Origin: Steromphala cineraria
Lineage: Eukaryota; Mollusca; Gastropoda; Trochida; Trochidae
DNA: 64,000 bases
Direction of reading: 5' to 3'
Assembly (NCBI GenBank): GCA_916613615.1
Contig: OU744731.1
Location: 57,604,289 to 57,668,288 of the forward strand
Below, piece by piece: positions 35,521 through 47,725 of the stretch. The notes below the pieces were generated by a model. The model ran no database searches. It saw nothing but the letters and a program-made list of their open reading frames with translations, and was not told where the DNA came from. A program made the translations under genes and the position numbers. How positions within the stretch are numbered: the first letter of the stretch is position 1; each line of letters starts with the position of its first letter.

Positions 35521-37537
35521 TGGGATCTCGCCCTGTGTGTTGTATACAAACCAATTAGTCAGACACAAGAGATGATCCCAAGGTGATCCTGTTGAGTGAC
35601 CCCACCATTTCTTAGTTAGTTGAATTGGTACACAATAGTAATTTGACGTCAAAAGGGAGAAGTAAATTGGGTTTGTGTTTTTCAATTTGCAAGTTTATAG
35701 GATACACAACTGGCGTCAAGTAAATAGGTTATGATAGAAATCAGTTTGTCCATGTTAAAAATATATACTTTCATGTAGATACTATAATGCAAAATATTAA
35801 CTTTCTTAAACGTTTTCTATTTGTAGTTCATTTCTGAAAAACATGTATTTACATGGTCTTGACTGGTATATGTTTTTAATCATTAACAAAACGTTCTTCG
35901 TTCTTATGATAATGTAAAATAAAACCAGATCTACTTGAGTTGCTGGAGAGACGTACAATAACTATACGACGGGTTTGGTTCCTAATGTGCACTTGCGGAG
36001 TCAATATAAAACGTGTGTGCATGCTTTAGGCTCGCATACACGATTCTGTTACGGGTCACACTTCATGTACCAGTTCACACATACGCATTATTTCATAATT
36101 AAACGAAACTAACCTGTAATTTGGAGTAAAATTCTATTGAGTAAGTCAGGAACAGAGGAATCGAGTCGATCTTCAAGCTTCAAAACTGTGAATAGGCACA
36201 CTTAAAAAAAAATGGTTTTGACTGGGACGGGAATGTTTATTTAGCATCAAGCAAACCACTATGACGACATAACATGTGTTCAAATGCAGAAATAAACACA
36301 TCAGTATAGAATATGTCAATATTTTCAAATGACGACAGTGTATTCTTGATTTGATTGGTTGAATCGAAAAAATTGCTAATTGATAACGAATAACCATAAA
36401 TGAACTTATCATCATTTAATGGGCAGTGTAATCTGTGCAATAAACCCATCTTGTAATCATGTTATCAGATCCCTGATAACAATGCAAATGAGGTCAAAAC
36501 CCGAACTATTTTCTTAAAACTCCATGCATGTCATGCGAGTCCTAAACCGGTCTCTAAACATTGATAACGTCGTCGGGAGTTTTCAGGTTTTGTGGGTTTT
36601 TTATCGAATAAAATATCGTAAACAAAATCTGTCAAAACTTATCACGCATTTGCATTTTAGAAATAGCTTGGTTATCAAAGCATTCAAGTTGTTTTCATTG
36701 TGCGTTTAAAAATAAAACGATATGCAGCTAACAATATCGGCTATCGAAAAAATAGGTGCTTCAATTTCAATGTTCGTGCATAACATAGGCCTAGATCGCT
36801 TTGGTCGTGTCGGTTACCAAAGGCTCGCACAATACAAATTTTATTCCTATTATATGATATTAATGATACGGAAACACACTCGGTTAATAATCTCTATTTA
36901 TCGTGGATTGATAAACTGTCTACATCTTGTCACTCTAAAACTTAAATGGGTTGTCCTACAAATTCAAAGGTGTAATTGTTAATTTCATTCACAAACCCTC
37001 CTACAAAAGAAACTTTACAATCAACTTCTTCACTTAACAGACGATAAATTAGAGAATCATTTATTGTATTTTAAAAAGTATTGTGGTGATTATTAATTTT
37101 TACATTTCATTTAAAAGCAATGTTTTCAATCGTTAACGAGTTTGTGTCACTTGTGCATTGAAGGGGTATGCCAATCTCTCTGATTTAATTCGTAGGTCAA
37201 TTTGGTGGATGCCTTTGATTGCTACTGGGATAGATGTCAACGGGTTTCGTGATATTGGAAACTGTTTCAGAGTCATGAGTGTCCTATATGGGCTTCTATA
37301 CAAGCATTACTACGTTGGATGATGGATTTCATGAGAGGTTAAATGACGTAATTTTGTAGTCGTCTCCATTCTTCATGTAACATTTTGTCAAGCTCATTTA
37401 TAGTTGCTTATATCATTGCCTTTCTTGTTTGACAACGATGTCCTCAGGTGCCATTTTAGGGGAACCCTTTGGCCGCGGCTAGACGCTATAGCAACGTTTG
37501 AACGTGCATTTCCTAGGGTTACGTTATGATATTAAAC
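35521..37537. other. AT-rich tract, no gene recognised
   Basis: Frames up to 86 codons have no recognisable motif. A TA dinucleotide at 37538-37539 marks the start of the next element. Confidence 0.5.
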
Positions 37538-37984
37538 TACACTGAATACCAAAAGAAACTTTGCAATTTTAAAACTGAAATTTTGAAAACGATTTCATAT
37601 CTAAATTTTCATTTTAGTTGGCAATGACATAGTTGAAACCCACACTTTCAAATTTAAAACTTTTAATTGAGCAATATTCATACATTTTTGTAGAAATGGC
37701 AACAAGCAGCTGACATGGTCGAGCTATATCCCCCGCAAATTGCACAATATGTATAGGTTTTCCTTATCATATTGCCGATTAATTTTTGTCGCACAAATTA
37801 ACACAACTTTTCCAGGAAATGAAAGAAACTGTTCTAATAAAGAAACTAAATCATACCAACTTTATGTTCATTGTTGGGCATAATTGGACTTAACTGACAA
37901 AATTAAAATCAAACGAATGAATTTATGTATTATGTATTTGGATCTTCAAGATCAATTTGATCATATTTAAACAAACATATTTTC

Positions 37985-40900
37985 AAAATTGCTCTTCATG
38001 ACACACCAACATATGATTTTGTATCTCAATAACAAATTTGATCAAACATGTGATTAGTTTAGTTGTAACAGATTTCCAACAGAGTCCTCATTTTTGCCAA
38101 AAAAGGCAAAATTTTATTAAAATATTTCCAAAATTGTTCTTCATGACACACCTTCATATGATTATGTATCTCCATATCAAATTTGATCAATATGTGATGA
38201 TTAGTTTAGAAGTTATGAGCCGGACAGGATTTGTAACAGTTTTCCAACAGAGTCCTCATTTTTTGCCAAAAAAGGCAAAATGTATTAAAATATTTCCAAA
38301 ATTGTTCTTCATGACACACCTTCATATGATTATGTATCTTCATTTCAAATTTGATCAATATGTGATGATTAGTTTAGAAGTAATGAGCCGGACAGGATTT
38401 GTAACAGTTTTCAAACAGAGTCCTCATTTTTTGCCAAAAAAGGCAAAATTTTATAAAAATATTTCCAAAATTGTTCTTCATGACACACCTTCATATGATT
38501 ATGTATCTCAATATCAAATTAGATCAATATGTGATGATTAGTTTAGAAGTTATGAGCCGGACAGAATTTGTAACAGTTTTCCAACAGAGTCCTCATTTTT
38601 TGCCAAAAAAGGCAAAATTTTATAAAAATATTTCCAAAATTGTTCTTCATGACACACCTTCAGATGATTATGTATCTCCATATCAAATTTGATCAATATG
38701 TGATGATTAGTTTAGAAGTTATGAGCCGGACAGGATTTGTAACAGTTTTCCAACAGAGTCCTCATTTTTTGCCAAAAAAGGCAAAATTTTATAAAAATAT
38801 TTCCAAAATTGTTCTTCATGACACACCTTCAGATGATTATGTATCTCCATATCAAATTTGATCAATAGGTGATGATTAGTTTAGAAGTTATGAGCCGGAC
38901 AGGATTTGTAACAGTTTTCCAACAGAGTCCTCATTTTTTGCCAAAAAAGGCAAAATTTTATAAAAATATTTCCAAAATTGTTCTTCATGACACACCTTCA
39001 GATGATTATGTATCTCCATATCAAATTTGATCAATATGTGATGATTAGTTTAGAAGTAATGAGCCGGACAGGATTTGTAACAGTTTTCCAACAGAGTCCT
39101 CATTTTTGCCAAAAAAGGCAAAATGTTATAAAAATATTTCCAAAATTGTTCTTCATGACACACCTTCATATGATTATGTATCTCCATATCAAATTAGAGC
39201 AATATGTGATGATTAGTCTAGAAGTTATGAGCTGGACAGGATTTGTAACAGTTTTCCAACAGAGTCCTCATTTTTTGCCAAAAAAGGCAAAATTTTATAA
39301 AAATATTTCCAAAATTGTTCTTCATGACACACCTTCATATGATTATGTATCTCCATATCAAATTTGATCAATATGTGATGATTAGTTTAGAAGTAATGAG
39401 CCGGACAGGATTTGTAACAGTTTTCCAACAGAGTCCTCATTTTTTGCCAAAAAAGGCTAAATGTTATAAAAATATTTCTAAAATTGTTCTTCATGACACA
39501 CCTTCATATGATTATGGAGATACATATCAAATTAGAGCAATATGTGATGATTAGTTTAGAAGTTATGAGCCGGACAGGATTTGTAACAGTTTTCCAACAG
39601 AGTCCTCATTTTTTGCCAAAAAAGGCAAAATTTTATAAAAATATTTCCAAAATTGTTCTTCATGACACACCTTCAGATGATTATGTATCTCCATATCAAA
39701 TTTGATCAATATGTGATGATTAGTTTAGAAGTTATGAGCCGGACAGGATTTGTAACAGTTTTCCAACAGAGTCCTCATTTTTTGCCAAAAAAGGCAAAAT
39801 GTATTAAAATATTTCCAAAATTGTTCTTCATGACACACCTTCATATGATTATGTATCTTCATTTCAAATTTGATCAATATGTGATGATTAGTTTAGAAGT
39901 AATGAGCCGGACAGGATTTGTAACAGTTTTCAAACAGAGTCCTCATTTTTTGCCAAAAAAGGCAAAATTTTATAAAAATATTTCCAAAATTGTTCTTCAT
40001 GACACACCTTCATATGATTATGTATCTCAATATCAAATTAGATCAATATGTGATGATTAGTTTAGAAGTTATGAGCCGGACAGAATTTGTAACAGTTTTC
40101 CAACAGAGTCCTCATTTTTTGCCAAAAAAGGCAAAATTTTATAAAAATATTTCCAAAATTGTTCTTCATGACACACCTTCAGATGATTATGTATCTCCAT
40201 ATCAAATTTGATCAATATGTGATGATTAGTTTAGAAGTTATGAGCCGGACAGGATTTGTAACAGTTTTCCAACAGAGTCCTCATTTTTTGCCAAAAAAGG
40301 CAAAACTTTATAAAAATATTTCCAAAATTGTTCTTCATGACACACCTTCAGATGATTATGTATCTCCATATCAAATTTGATCAATAGGTGATGATTAGTT
40401 TAGAAGTTATGAGCCGGACAGGATTTGTAACAGTTTTCCAACAGAGTCCTCATTTTTTGCCAAAAAAGGCAAAATTTTATAAAAATATTTCCAAAATTGT
40501 TCTTCATGACACACCTTCAGATGATTATGTATCTCCATATCAAATTTGATCAATATGTGATGATTAGTTTAGAAGTAATGAGCCGGACAGGATTTGTAAC
40601 AGTTTTCCAACAGAGTCCTCATTTTTGCCAAAAAAGGCAAAATGTTATAAAAATATTTCCAAAATTGTTCTTCATGACACACCTTCATATGATTATGTAT
40701 CTCCATATCAAATTAGAGCAATATGTGATGATTAGTCTAGAAGTTATGAGCTGGACAGGATTTGTAACAGTTTTCCAACAGAGTCCTCATTTTTTGCCAA
40801 AAAAGGCAAAATTTTATAAAAATATTTCCAAAATTGTTCTTCATGACACACCTTCATATGATTATGTATCTCCATATCAAATTTGATCAATATGTGATGA

Positions 40901-41620
40901 TTAGTTTAGAAGTAATGAGCCGGACAGGATTTGTAACAGTTTTCCAACAGAGTCCTCATTTTTTGCCAAAAAAGGCTAAATGTTATAAAAATATTTCTAA
41001 AATTGTTCTTCATGACACACCTTCATATGATTATGGAGATACATATCAAATTAGAGCAATATGTGATGATTAGTTTAGAAGTTATGAGCCGGACAGGATT
41101 TGTAACAGTTTTCCAACAGAGTCCTAATTTTTTGCCAAAAAAGGCAAAATTTTATAAAAATATTTCCAAAATTGTTCTTCATGACACACCTTCAGATGAT
41201 TATGTATCTCCATATCAAATTTGATCAATATGTGATGATTAGTTTAGAAGTTATGAGCCGGACAGGATTTGTAACAGTTTTCCAACAGAGTCCTCATTTT
41301 TTGCCAAAAAAGGCAAAATTTTATAAAAATATTTCCAAAATTGTTCTTCATGACACACCTTCAGATGATTATGTATCTCCATATCAAATTTGATCAATAT
41401 GTGATGATTAGTTTAGAAGTTATGAGCCGGACAGGATTTGTAACAGTTTTCCAACAGAGTCCTCATTTTTTGCCAAAAAAGGCAAACTTTTATAAAAATA
41501 TTTCCAAAATTGTTCTTCATGACACACCTTCATATGATTATGTATCTCCATATCAAATTTGATCAATATGTGATGATTAGTTTAGAAGTTGTGAGCCGGA
41601 CGGGACTTGTAACAGATTTC
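37985..41620 (+). repeat. 169-bp satellite, about 21 monomers, with nine-monomer higher-order repeat
   Basis: GTTCTTCATGACACACCTTC recurs every 168-169 bp from about 38140 to 41510; the first monomer (37985) and those after 41580 are diverged. Conserved marks are TGATGATTAGTTTAGAAGT, ATGAGCCGGACAGGATTTG and TTTGCCAAAAAAGGCAAAA. Diagnostic variants (GTATTAAAAT at 38282/39801; TATGGAGATACATATC near 39513/41032; GAGCAATATG; AGCTGGACAGG at 39230/40749) recur exactly 1519 bp apart, a nine-monomer period present about twice. Each monomer holds a ~73-codon open frame because the unit is nearly stop-free in one frame, but 169 is not a multiple of three and no protein is implied. Confidence 0.95.
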
Positions 41621-41781
41621 TTACAAAATTTACCACTTTTTCTCCAAAATCCTAATATTTTATGTAGATTTTCAGAAAATTGTTTCTCATGACACATTAT
41701 TACATGTTTCTTCATGTCCATAATAAATTTGAATTGAAATGGTTGATTAGTTAGAAAGTTATGAGCCGGACACAAAGTGTA

Positions 41782-41805
41782 ACGGACGGACGGACGGACG
41801 GACGG
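41782..41805. repeat. (ACGG)6 microsatellite
   Basis: Six ACGG units sit between the last diverged satellite monomer and the terminal hairpin, the position expected in pearl-type elements. Confidence 0.9.
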
Positions 41806-41820
41806 TACCCATTTTAATAC

Positions 41821-41846
41821 CCCCCGCAACTTCGTTGTTGCGGGGG
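41821..41846. other. perfect terminal hairpin CCCCCGCAAC/GTTGCGGGGG
   Basis: A 10-bp perfect stem with a six-base loop (TTCGTT) sits three bases from the end of the satellite-bearing element. A 3' hairpin is typical for Helitron-type ends, though the usual CTRR terminus is not seen. Confidence 0.75.
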
Positions 41847-43194
41847 ATAAAAATGTCATAATCACGTGACGTTTCTGCTGGAACTGAGTCACGTGACGAA
41901 AAAGTTTAATAACTGTCCATAATGAATGTTTGTCACTCCAATAGTGAAAAAACCACCTAAAAAGCAGTAAACGGTATAGCAAAAATATCGCAAATCCCCT
42001 TCGAAAATTGACAAAATTGATAAAAAAACAGCCCTTTTTACAAGAATCGGTAGTGTTCCTTCAATTCTAATGGTAACTTGATCCTGCTATACTGAAAGGT
42101 TATGAGGATTGCTGACAACCCTGAAACACAATAAACAGTTGTTTTTTCACTGCATGAGAGCCGATATCTGTGACGTTAGACCACCGCCAACGTTTTCTCT
42201 TAGTGACGTCAGAGATAGCAAACATCAAAGGTCGGCATGTTGTTATGTTCTCGTGGACTTTATAAACTTGGACAGATCTAATCAGAGCTCGTCGACTGCT
42301 AAGATGATAGATATTGGTCACTAAACATCGAAACATGGCAATTTTATAAAAAAAATTATAACGTCAGAAGGGGCATGCAAAAACGAGATTTAATTGCGAT
42401 TGTTGAGCTCTTAAAGCTGGTTACCATTTGTACGGCTCAAAGATGTGTCAATTGTCAAGTTAGACTTGTGTCCACACATTCCCATTAGTGGAAAAGCTTC
42501 GATGCAGACAAAATGTAAAGTTGAACCTGCTGACAGCAGACGTAATTTAACGTTTGACCCTTTTTGTTAATCATGGCAGATTTGGAAGTTATAACACTCG
42601 GGCTGCTCAAACCTGGTACTAAAGTAGCACATTTAAGTACTTTAACGAAATTATTGCGAAAACATCATTTCAACGAACGTCTGAACAACCAAAATTTTGA
42701 CCCCTGCCCACTTCAGATCAAATAAGTGCAAAACTGGGTTTCCAGCCTTTAATTTGGATTCGCTGGTTGTTTACACACATGATTGAGTAATAAGAGGTAC
42801 TTTGTTTTAAATTTCTATCGTTTTTCATTCTTCAATCAGAATCATTACAAAATGGTGCAAAGTTTCTTTTGGCATTCAGTTTATTTAATTAATTACAACC
42901 GCATTATATCATTCGTTTTATTTATGCATGTCAAGGTGTATAGTTTCTGATGAAGCTCGGTTTAGTTTACCTTACTATATAATTGATTGTTCTCTTTAAA
43001 CTGTACTATCATTGTAACCTGGTTTTGAAATGGGATTAATTTGTCAATACTGGTCAATGTGTTCAGTTTCTGTTGTACGTCTTAAATCAACTTTTTACTC
43101 TAACATTATAAACAATTATTCAAAACTATGTCGAAGCGCAATTTACTCTTATAGTTCTAACAAAATAATTCTCAGAGCCCCCTTCACAAACTAA

Positions 43195-43310
43195 CAACTC
43201 ATTGAGACGTTTAATACACTCAGTTATTCTCTCAGAAGGTTAAAAAGGTAATTTCATCTGGTTGATTGTGCATATCAATTAGTTGCTCACGTTTTATGCG
43301 AGCGTTCCAT
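43195..43310 (+). repeat. unclassified dispersed repeat, partial member
   Basis: AACAACTCATTGAGACG, TTTCATCTGG and GTGCATATCAATTAGTTGCTC parallel the second half of the repeat at 35300-35520. It is diverged and has no coding content. Confidence 0.4.
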
Positions 43311-43532
43311 ATGTACAGTATACACACTTCTCATCACTGATCCAAACATTTACTAGAAAGTGTTTTACACGTAAAAACAGATCCCTCCCCCTTCCTCAAA
43401 TACTCCAAACCTTTAAACAATACTATCAAAAAGCACCATTAATGTTCTCTGTATAATTTAACTTGAATAAATAACCTATCAACTCCACAATTGTAGAAAA
43501 CAAAATATTCAAAATTCTAAATGATTTGATGC

Positions 43533-43858
43533 TGAAAAGAATAAGTCCAAATTGTTGCCATGGGCAAATTAAATTTAAAAAAATCAATAACCTCCAAAAC
43601 GCACATCCACATGATATGGAGAAACAGTATACCAAATTTAGTGATGATCGATCACATAGTTTTAGAGATCTGCTCCGGAAACGAACACTAGGCTTGAAAA
43701 AGACTAAGTCCAAATTTTTGCCATGGAATTTTATTTTTTTTAAAGAAATCTATAACCTCCAAAAGGTACATCTACATGATATAGAGAGAGACAGTATACG
43801 AAGTTTGGTGATGATCGGTCACATAGTTTTAGAGATATTCAATCAACAGCTATTTTAT
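43533..43858. repeat. two tandem ~163-bp units
   Basis: AAGTCCAAATTKTTGCCATGG, ATAACCTCCAAAA, ACATGATATRGAGA and GATCRSTCACATAGTTTTAG each occur twice (first unit from 43544, second from 43708). They look like core units of another pearl-type or similar repeat; ends are not clear. Confidence 0.7.
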
Positions 43859-45324
43859 TTCTATTTGCAATTGTGCAACAAAAAAGTAACTGACGTCATC
43901 GGCTGAGCGAATAAGCTATAAAAAAAACATTTCAACACAAAAAAAAGTCATGAAGTGTTTAACAAGCCTCTGTCCCAATTAGACTAAATCTGTCGTTTCC
44001 CTCAATTCGCCCTCGCAGCAAAAATGTGTTCAACAAACCATATACCTCATTTTAGCATATGACAACACTTCCAACAATGCCTTTGTCATGATTCACTAGC
44101 CAAAATGAGGATGTTAGAATAGAGTCGCTGATTGCACCACTAACCTTGATTGCATTCCATCAGACATTCTGTCCAACAAACTTGGCTAATTGGAACAGAG
44201 GCTCGATCAACAATTTATGATTTGATTTGCCTCTGTTGTGAGAGGATGCACATCAGAACAAAAACTCCTCTTATATTCAGATAATGTAATGCCAAATATA
44301 CATTGAATCAAAACGTAAGCAGCCCCGATTACTCAACCTGCAAAAATAACATAGTAACAACAAAGATAATGTTTGAGAAACTATAACTGCGCTTACTGAC
44401 AGAAGTGTTTTTTAACCAATAACAATGGTACATTCATTCTTATAACGTTTCACTGATGTTGGATATTTGCATTTATTGAATATTTGAATTATGGTGCCAA
44501 TCCAAATATGTTGTAAAAGTTTACAAACACATTTTTTTGGGGAAATCAAATTTTACACTGCTAACATTTTGATATAAACTTGTTTAAGCGCATCATCATT
44601 TTTACCTAAAAGATGTTATAAGAAAATAAGAAAATTATTCAGTTATAAGCAACACAGCTGCAACATTGTAAAACAAATGTTTGATATGGTAATACAGTGT
44701 ATGTTATAACCAAAAAAACAAACAATTTAAAAAACTACAACAGGACATACTTCTTTAAAAGGAAAGAAACATTTATTTAGTTGCCTCGTGTGAATATTCA
44801 AAACGAAGTGGATGAATGTAGGCCTTAGTTGACAACAACATTAGTTTTTTTTAACTAAGCTCACACATTAGAACAGGTTTTTTTTAAAATATGGAATATA
44901 ATCATAGATAATAATCAATTATCTTGTCAATTATGTCTACAAAAATATATGATTAGGGCTGAATTGATGTTTGTTTTGCTATTTAGAATTCTCCGTAAGA
45001 AGTTAAATATGTTATTTTATTGAGACTGACCTCAGTAAAAAATCCTCAAAGGTTATTACGCAGCAGCTGCAGGCAGCATTCTCATCCCGGAATAGAAGCT
45101 TTCATTCTTTGGTGAGCTCTAACTTTATCAGAGCATTTAGGAGGGATGAATAATTCTCCTAACCAAAAAAGTTTGCAACACATTTGCAAAATGCAGAATG
45201 AGAGCATATTTGAAGATCGCGTATATTTAAGAGGATATGACTTGATAGAAGATTGGATTTGCGAAATAATATCCAGACATTAGCATTAAGCTGATAAATT
45301 ACATATTAGTATGATTAACACAAG
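43859..45324. other. AT-rich tract, no gene recognised
   Basis: No supportable gene, RNA or repeat was found; several long A/T runs occur. Confidence 0.5.
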
Positions 45325-45640
45325 TGTAGTAAGGTGAGGTGATTCGGAGTTTAACGCCGCTTTCAAGAGTATTTACTTATATCACGGCTGATAATATTCT
45401 TTCAGGGAGAAAGCCTGCTATGCTATTGTGGCTATGCATTGCGGTGAAACCTGCGATCATCTACCATCGGTGGTGCTGCGCTGAAATTCAGCGTAGAATT
45501 GCCACCAAACCCTAATGCATGTAAGTTTTCTTCTGCGGACAGCGATAGCAGGCCCTGGCGGGATACTCGATCTAAAGCTTCATATCAAGAACCGTCGTTT
45601 GAACTTATCAACTCTCATTTCAGAGTATGACATTGTCGAC
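45325..45640 (+). repeat. unclassified mollusc-type dispersed repeat
   Basis: The phrase GGAGTTTAACGCCGCTTTCA followed by TATTTACTTATATCACGGC resembles a repeat seen widely between genes in molluscs, and it continues into a more GC-rich part (GGTGGTGCTGCGCTGAAATT). No frame is convincing. The class is unknown. Confidence 0.45.
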
Positions 45641-46119
45641 ATCGCCGTTATTTGGATAACCGTCTAATTATTAATGGGCTAACTTTATTTAACAGTTACT
45701 GATTAAAAAAAATGATAAATTATCATATTAACATGTTTAAAAAGTGCCATCAGGAGAGATAGCGTATTCCCCCAGACCGACTGAAGTTGAATGATCAGTT
45801 TTAGCATATATTTTGATATACTGATTGGGTGAATAATGTCGTATTCATACATGCAGCTAATTTTGTTTGACTTTAAATAACCAACATTAGTCTATAAAAC
45901 CTCGTCTAGGTCTATTTGATTAGTAAACGCTTATGTTATGCCATCGTCAAGTTCTTCATGTTAATGTGAAGAGAGAGGAAAACAAACATCCTGTTTCATT
46001 GAATATGCTGTTTGATTAAAACATCTTCATACCTTGGTGAAACACGGTTTAGAAATAAATGGTCAAGTTTGAATGAAAAATGTCATTGAGTTAAACTCCC
46101 TGCAAATTGAAAACACCAA

Positions 46120-46400
46120 AAGGCACATATGTTAACAGTTTGATTGAGCTAGCCCTAATGGTTTTCAAATTCTGCTCCAGAAACGCATTTCTAAATTGCG
46201 TTTCCACGGAAACCAAAAAAAACAAATTCCAGAAAGTTGAAATCCCAAAAAACAAAACTACATGTCATGTTAAGTTAATATGCTAAGTAACTTTGAGCTA
46301 GCCCAAATTGTTTGAAAAAATTTGCTCTGGAAACGCAATTCGAAGTTGCGTTTCCATGGAAACTGGAAACAAATCCAGAAAGTTGACTTGGTGCACGGCA
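46120..46400. repeat. two diverged tandem ~135-bp units
   Basis: GAGCTAGCCC, CTGCTCCAGAAACGCA or TGCTCTGGAAACGCA, TTGCGTTTCCAYGGAAAC and CCAGAAAGTTGA occur in the same order twice (about 46145-46240 and 46295-46385). It lies directly left of the Tc1 relic. Confidence 0.65.
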
Positions 46401-46454
46401 AACCATTTTATTAGAATGCAAGTTACATGACGTCAGTTTGACGTTGGGATTTCC

Positions 46455-47165
46455 TTTTGTCCTAGATTAGATGGCAACACTCGACCAAATCGCTTGGTGT
46501 CTCGAACCCGTGAACCATCCATTACAAAGCCAATGACTTCCACACTGTCTGTTCTGTCACTTAACTGTCAGACATCGACCCAAGACCGTTGGATTGAAGT
46601 CCAGAAGGGTAATTAAACGCATGAACCTAAAAAAAAAACCACATGCAGTTGCATCTGGCATCGGGTTGGAGAAGACTTGGGAGAAATTTAAGATCAATGA
46701 AGAAGGTTCCCTGGTCAGAAAAAAAACCAGTTTCCATCTGCACTCTGTATGTTTGGGGGCGTCCAGAAACAGCGTATGCACCACGAAACTTCATGCCAAC
46801 AGTACCTTATGGCGATGTTGTTGTGAAGTGTTGTTGGTGCTTCTCGTTTGACTGCAAACATTGATCTTGTGACCATACGAGGTAACTTGACAGTTACTCA
46901 CTACAATTTCGACAACCATGCACTTGAACCAAAACCTTTATTGATGGACGATAGTGCTAGACCACCGCATCGTTCAGGAGCTGTGAGACAGGTAATCCAG
47001 AATAATGCCCTGACACACCTCCCGTGGCCTGCAATGAGCTCGGATCTGAATAGGGATCTGTTTGGGCCGATTGGTACAACACAGGGATCCTCCTCTTAAG
47101 AATAAAGTGTAAGCAGCGTTACACGAGGAGCGATTTCCAGGTCTTGTGAGGGGTATGAGGAGCTA
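46455..47165 (+). pseudogene. Tc1/mariner-type transposase relic
   Basis: Pieces of a DDE transposase can be read through several frames. LYVWGRPETAYAPRNF (about 46744-46791) matches the 'VWRRPGERY' region. LLMDDSARPPHRSGAV, then ALTHLPWPAMSSDLNRD (about 46939-47055) match the second catalytic Asp segment (QDNARPH...LPWPAxSPDLNPIEHLWD). The N-terminus is only hinted at, and the final E region (HLWD) is eroded. Multiple frameshifts and stops make it dead. No terminal inverted repeats were found around it. Confidence 0.82.
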
Positions 47166-47414
47166 GCATTGAAGAACATGTTTAGAGTTCGCGATACTGA
47201 CTGTGGTCTATTAAACCAATTCCAGTTATCGTTTCATAATCACAATTAAGAAATGACCATACTGAAGTTGTTGTCTTGTTGCACCGATTTTAACCCAATA
47301 ATTGAAGGCAATATTTTTATATACCATGGGGTCAGCAAGTGGCCATTTAGAGTCTAATTCATTGTCATATTAGTGAAAAGAACACTTTTTAATTCTCCAT
47401 CAAGGATATTTATA

Positions 47415-47725
47415 AAGCTGCGTATCTTAAGTTTGTTCACTAACCTTCGTATTCTAGCGCAAATGTCATGTAATTTTGAATGTCTCTGATGCATCCTAGC
47501 ATTGCCAAAACAAAACTAATAATGTTGAAATTACACTACATAAGTAAAGATTCAGTTTGCGTGAAGATATTCGCATGTCATACCTAACAGCAGTCTATCA
47601 AATTTGGCAGAGCATTGAAGTAACCATGGGTCAAAATTTCGAAACACTATTCTAATTTTTCTCTACAGGATCCTTCATAAGCAATCAGCAGCTTAAGATC
47701 TAAGTAATTATATAGTTCTTCCAAT
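47415..47725 (+). repeat. partial copy of the TA-flanked element at 22328
   Basis: It opens AGCTGCGTATCTTAAGTTTG after TA, like the left end at 22328, and aligns for about 300 bp (TTTGGCAGRGCATTGAA, GGGTCAAAATTTCGAAA, TCCTTCAT). No right inverted end is seen, so it is truncated. Confidence 0.7.

Larger units (their letters stand above)
37727..41849. mobile_element. hairpin-ended 'pearl'-like element that carries the 169-bp satellite
   Basis: It begins TATCCCCCGCAA and ends TTGCGGGGGATA in inverted orientation. Near the right end are an ACGG run (41782-41805) and a perfect hairpin (41821-41846). This matches the general plan of bivalve Helitron-derived elements: unique left part, core tandem units, ACGG microsatellite, 3' hairpin. 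No Rep/helicase is present. No target duplication is clear. Confidence 0.65.
37540..42881. mobile_element. 5.3-kb TA-flanked inverted-repeat element hosting a satellite-bearing element
   Basis: The left end (ACTGAATACCAAAAGAAACT from 37541) is matched by the inverted right end (AGTTTCTTTTGGCATTCAGT, 42861-42880), about 26 bp with two mismatches, bounded by TA (37538-37539, 42882-42883). TA duplications fit the Tc1/mariner superfamily. Left arm 37540-37726 and right arm 41850-42881 have no recognisable transposase; one frame in the right arm (from 42377) looks helical only. The middle is the element at 37727-41849. Confidence 0.7.

Noticed and set aside
38038..41692. Many overlapping 60-167-codon open frames with shared sequence (starting MFFMTHL)
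   Set aside because: They arise because the 169-bp satellite unit has one nearly stop-free frame. 169 is not a multiple of three, so consecutive units change frame and stop. No start context, splicing or domain supports a protein.
42109..42336. Overlapping 71- and 78-codon frames on opposite strands in the right arm of the 5.3-kb element
   Set aside because: Neither shows a transposase motif or any other domain; both are likely chance frames.
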